This document shows positions 7,095 through 7,836 of a DNA stretch of 7,836 bases, piece by piece. Each line of letters opens with the position of its first letter. Position 1 is the stretch's first letter. Under the pieces are notes generated by a model. That model saw only the letters and a list, made by a program, of their open reading frames with translations. It had not been told where the DNA came from and ran no database searches. Origin of the DNA: DASSKP01 sp035695045. GTDB lineage: Bacteria > Actinomycetota > Actinomycetes > JAFAQI01. Where the stretch lies: positions 1 to 7,836 of the forward strand of contig DASSEX010000002.1 in the NCBI GenBank assembly GCA_035695045.1. Reading direction: 5' to 3'. Both the position numbers and the translations under genes were made by a program.

Positions 7095-7123
7095 TTAATA
7101 CCCCTGGCCCGTATCATCGTCAA
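7095..7123 (-). promoter_or_regulatory. Predicted promoter of the CPD ATPase gene
   Basis: Read on the minus strand: TTGACG as the -35 (7118-7123) and TATTAA as the -10 (7095-7100), with an ideal 17-nt spacer. Transcription would start near 7088, giving a leader of about 24 nt that contains the GGAGGT ribosome-binding site. Both hexamers are close to the housekeeping sigma consensus, so repression would be needed to keep it silent. Confidence 0.65.
7098..7114 (-). promoter_or_regulatory. CsoR-like operator upstream of the CPD ATPase gene
   Basis: A 17-bp pseudo-palindrome, ATACCCCTGGCCCGTAT on the plus strand, covering part of the -10 and nearly the whole spacer. Against the csoR operator it shares ATACCCC at one end and GTAT at the other, 11 of 17 positions, in the same orientation to its gene. 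It has a better two-sided C-run/G-run symmetry than the csoR site. This is the main evidence that CsoR also controls the ATPase. Confidence 0.6.
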
Positions 7124-7383
7124 CAGGCCGAACGGCCCTAGCAGGATGCCTGGCCGGTCAACCACCCGGGGAGTGCGATGACGCTCGCGGCGACCAAGCT
7201 GAGCTCGGATGCGACACGGGCCGCCCGGCGTCGGCCGGATGACGGTTGCCTCCGGTCGTCCGGGTGCGCCGGCCGGGGACCTACCCCCCTTCGCCGCCGA
7301 CGCTACGCGCGCTGGCGATGGTCGGTGCAAGGGCCAACGGTCCGCGTGTGCTGAGGAGAGGCAGGCTCCCCGACCTGCACTCG
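7124..7383. other. Gap without a convincing gene
   Basis: About 260 bases between the 33-residue membrane protein and the ATPase promoter. It holds a short dyad, GGCCGAACGGCC (7126-7137), just upstream of the -35. It also holds a 58-codon plus-strand frame at 7178-7354 with a purine stretch before its ATG but Arg-rich, low-complexity content. A weak GCAGG...CCTGC inverted repeat lies near 7360-7377, without a T-run. No tRNA, terminator of normal form, or insertion-sequence end was recognised. Confidence 0.5.
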
Positions 7384-7485
7384 CTAGCGGATCGGGTTGA
7401 CCTGTGAGAGCAGCAACGCCACCAGCCCGGCGAGGATCAGCATTCCGATCGCGGCGGAGATCGCGTCGCGGTGGACGCGCTTCAT
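7384..7485 (-). CDS. Single-pass membrane microprotein (33 aa), unknown
   Basis: I do not recognise this protein. It has a short basic N-terminus (MKRVHRD), one hydrophobic segment at about residues 10-27 (AIGMLILAGLVALLL core), and ends in SQVNPIR. Its ATG overlaps the TGA of the 100-residue membrane protein by 4 nt (ATGA, 7482-7485), strongly suggesting translational coupling. A GGGGTG stretch lies upstream. A longer reading in the same frame starts at 7797, but that part overlaps the better-supported 100-residue gene and reads as shadow. The charge pattern predicts an N-in, C-out orientation. It may be a subunit or stabiliser of a membrane complex encoded upstream. Confidence 0.6.
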   Translation of the reverse strand: MKRVHRDAISAAIGMLILAGLVALLLSQVNPIR

Positions 7486-7784
7486 CGCCGCACCCCGACC
7501 TTCACCCGCCGCGACAGCGCCGCGAGGTGACGGCGGCGGGTCGTGCCCGAGGGCTCGCGGCGCGGCCAGGCGTCGTGCACCCGACTCATCTGCCCGACCA
7601 GGACGAGCACTGCCACCCCCGCGACGGCAAACCAGCCCAGGGACACGGCGACAGCCGAGGCGGAAAGATCGTGGAAGGCATTGCCAAACGCGTACACGCC
7701 GACGATCGACGCGATGACGAACACCGCCATCTCCATGCGCCGCCGCCCAAGCGAAGGTTCCGGCCGTTGATGCTGAGTCGTCAT
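7482..7784 (-). CDS. Small two-pass membrane protein (100 aa), unknown
   Basis: I do not recognise this family. The polar N-terminus (1-17) is followed by two hydrophobic segments at about 18-35 and 43-64. A basic tail (72-100) follows, rich in Arg, with the pattern TTRRRH...SRRVKVGVRR. The tail should lie in the cytoplasm, placing both ends inside. No Cys or clear metal-binding motif is present; scattered His residues are H5, H39, H70 and H86. The ATG at 7784 has GGAGGT at 7790-7795 with about 6 nt spacing. It overlaps by one base with the TGA of the preceding frame (TGATG), and its own stop overlaps the next start by 4 nt. It therefore sits in a tight operon entering from beyond the window. 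Confidence 0.65.
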   Translation of the reverse strand: MTTQHQRPEPSLGRRRMEMAVFVIASIVGVYAFGNAFHDLSASAVAVSLGWFAVAGVAVLVLVGQMSRVHDAWPRREPSGTTRRRHLAALSRRVKVGVRR

Positions 7785-7836
7785 CAGGTACCTCCACCGT
7801 GGATCGGCCCGTGCCGTTCGCGCAGCGCTGGCTGGT
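7784..7836 (-). CDS. C-terminal end of an unidentified upstream gene
   Basis: One minus-strand frame reads QPALRERHGPIHGGGT and stops with a TGA at 7786-7784 that shares its last base with the ATG of the 100-residue gene. The TGATG junction is typical of coupled genes, and the ribosome-binding site for the next gene lies inside this end. Only 16 residues are visible and the other two frames are also open here, so this is a junction-based call with no functional content. Confidence 0.35.
   Translation of the reverse strand, partial: QPALRERHGPIHGGGT

Noticed and set aside
7282..7290. TACCCCCCT, identical to nine bases of the csoR operator
   Set aside because: The matching right half GTAT is missing and no promoter elements sit around it.
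6794..7330. A 178-codon minus-strand frame across the ATPase promoter
   Set aside because: It overlaps the ATPase start in another frame, has biased composition, and would cover a good promoter and operator.
7178..7354. A 58-residue plus-strand frame beginning MTLAATKLSSD
   Set aside because: A purine stretch precedes the ATG, but the rest is Arg-rich low-complexity sequence with no recognisable fold. It is too weak to call.
7384..7797. A 137-residue minus-strand protein starting at 7797
   Set aside because: Only its last 33 residues look like a protein. The first part overlaps the 100-residue membrane protein, which has the better ribosome-binding site and hydrophobic segments.
1..7836. 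CRISPR array, tRNA or rRNA genes, transposase or phage genes
   Set aside because: No spaced repeats of suitable length, no cloverleaf pattern, and no transposase or integrase motif was seen on either strand.

Overview
This is a high-GC stretch whose codon use, class III cyclase architecture and CsoR-type regulator suggest an actinobacterium. The order or genus cannot be read from the sequence. All convincing genes lie on the minus strand, so the biological reading order runs from the high coordinates to the low ones. The theme is copper homeostasis: sensing, cytosolic chaperoning and export.

Region A (7836 to about 7384): the last 16 codons of an unidentified upstream gene, then two small membrane proteins of 100 and 33 aa. 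These are linked by stop/start overlaps of 1 and 4 nt. None is recognised.

Region B (7383 to 7065): a roughly 320-base stretch without a convincing gene. At its downstream end is a good promoter (TTGACG, 17-nt spacer, TATTAA) with a CsoR-like operator (ATACCCC...CCCGTAT) lying in the spacer.

Region C (7064 to 4605): an 819-residue P1B-type metal ATPase with CopB-like layout (His/Met-rich N-terminus). It has two departures from the textbook families. The N-terminal HMA-like domain has lost its CxxC motif, and the membrane motif is CPD (Cys-Pro-Asp) in place of CPC or CPH.

Region D (4604 to 3936): a promoter with a second CsoR-like operator, then csoR (Cu(I)-sensing repressor with Cys-His-Cys ligands), copZ (copper chaperone) and a GC-only stem-loop plus an 8-bp tandem repeat between copZ and copA.

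Region E (3935 to 1): copA, a canonical P1B-1 Cu(I) ATPase. A class I SAM-dependent methyltransferase follows, with a possible 4-nt overlap, then a class III adenylate cyclase truncated by the window edge.

Proposed working model (inference): CsoR represses both promoters at low copper. When Cu(I) loads CsoR, both are derepressed. CopZ hands Cu(I) to CopA for export, and the CPD ATPase provides a second efflux route of unknown metal preference. The methyltransferase and cyclase may be co-transcribed with the copper genes, but the sequence does not show that they act in copper handling. The most unusual element is the CPD ATPase with its rebuilt N-terminal metal-binding region.
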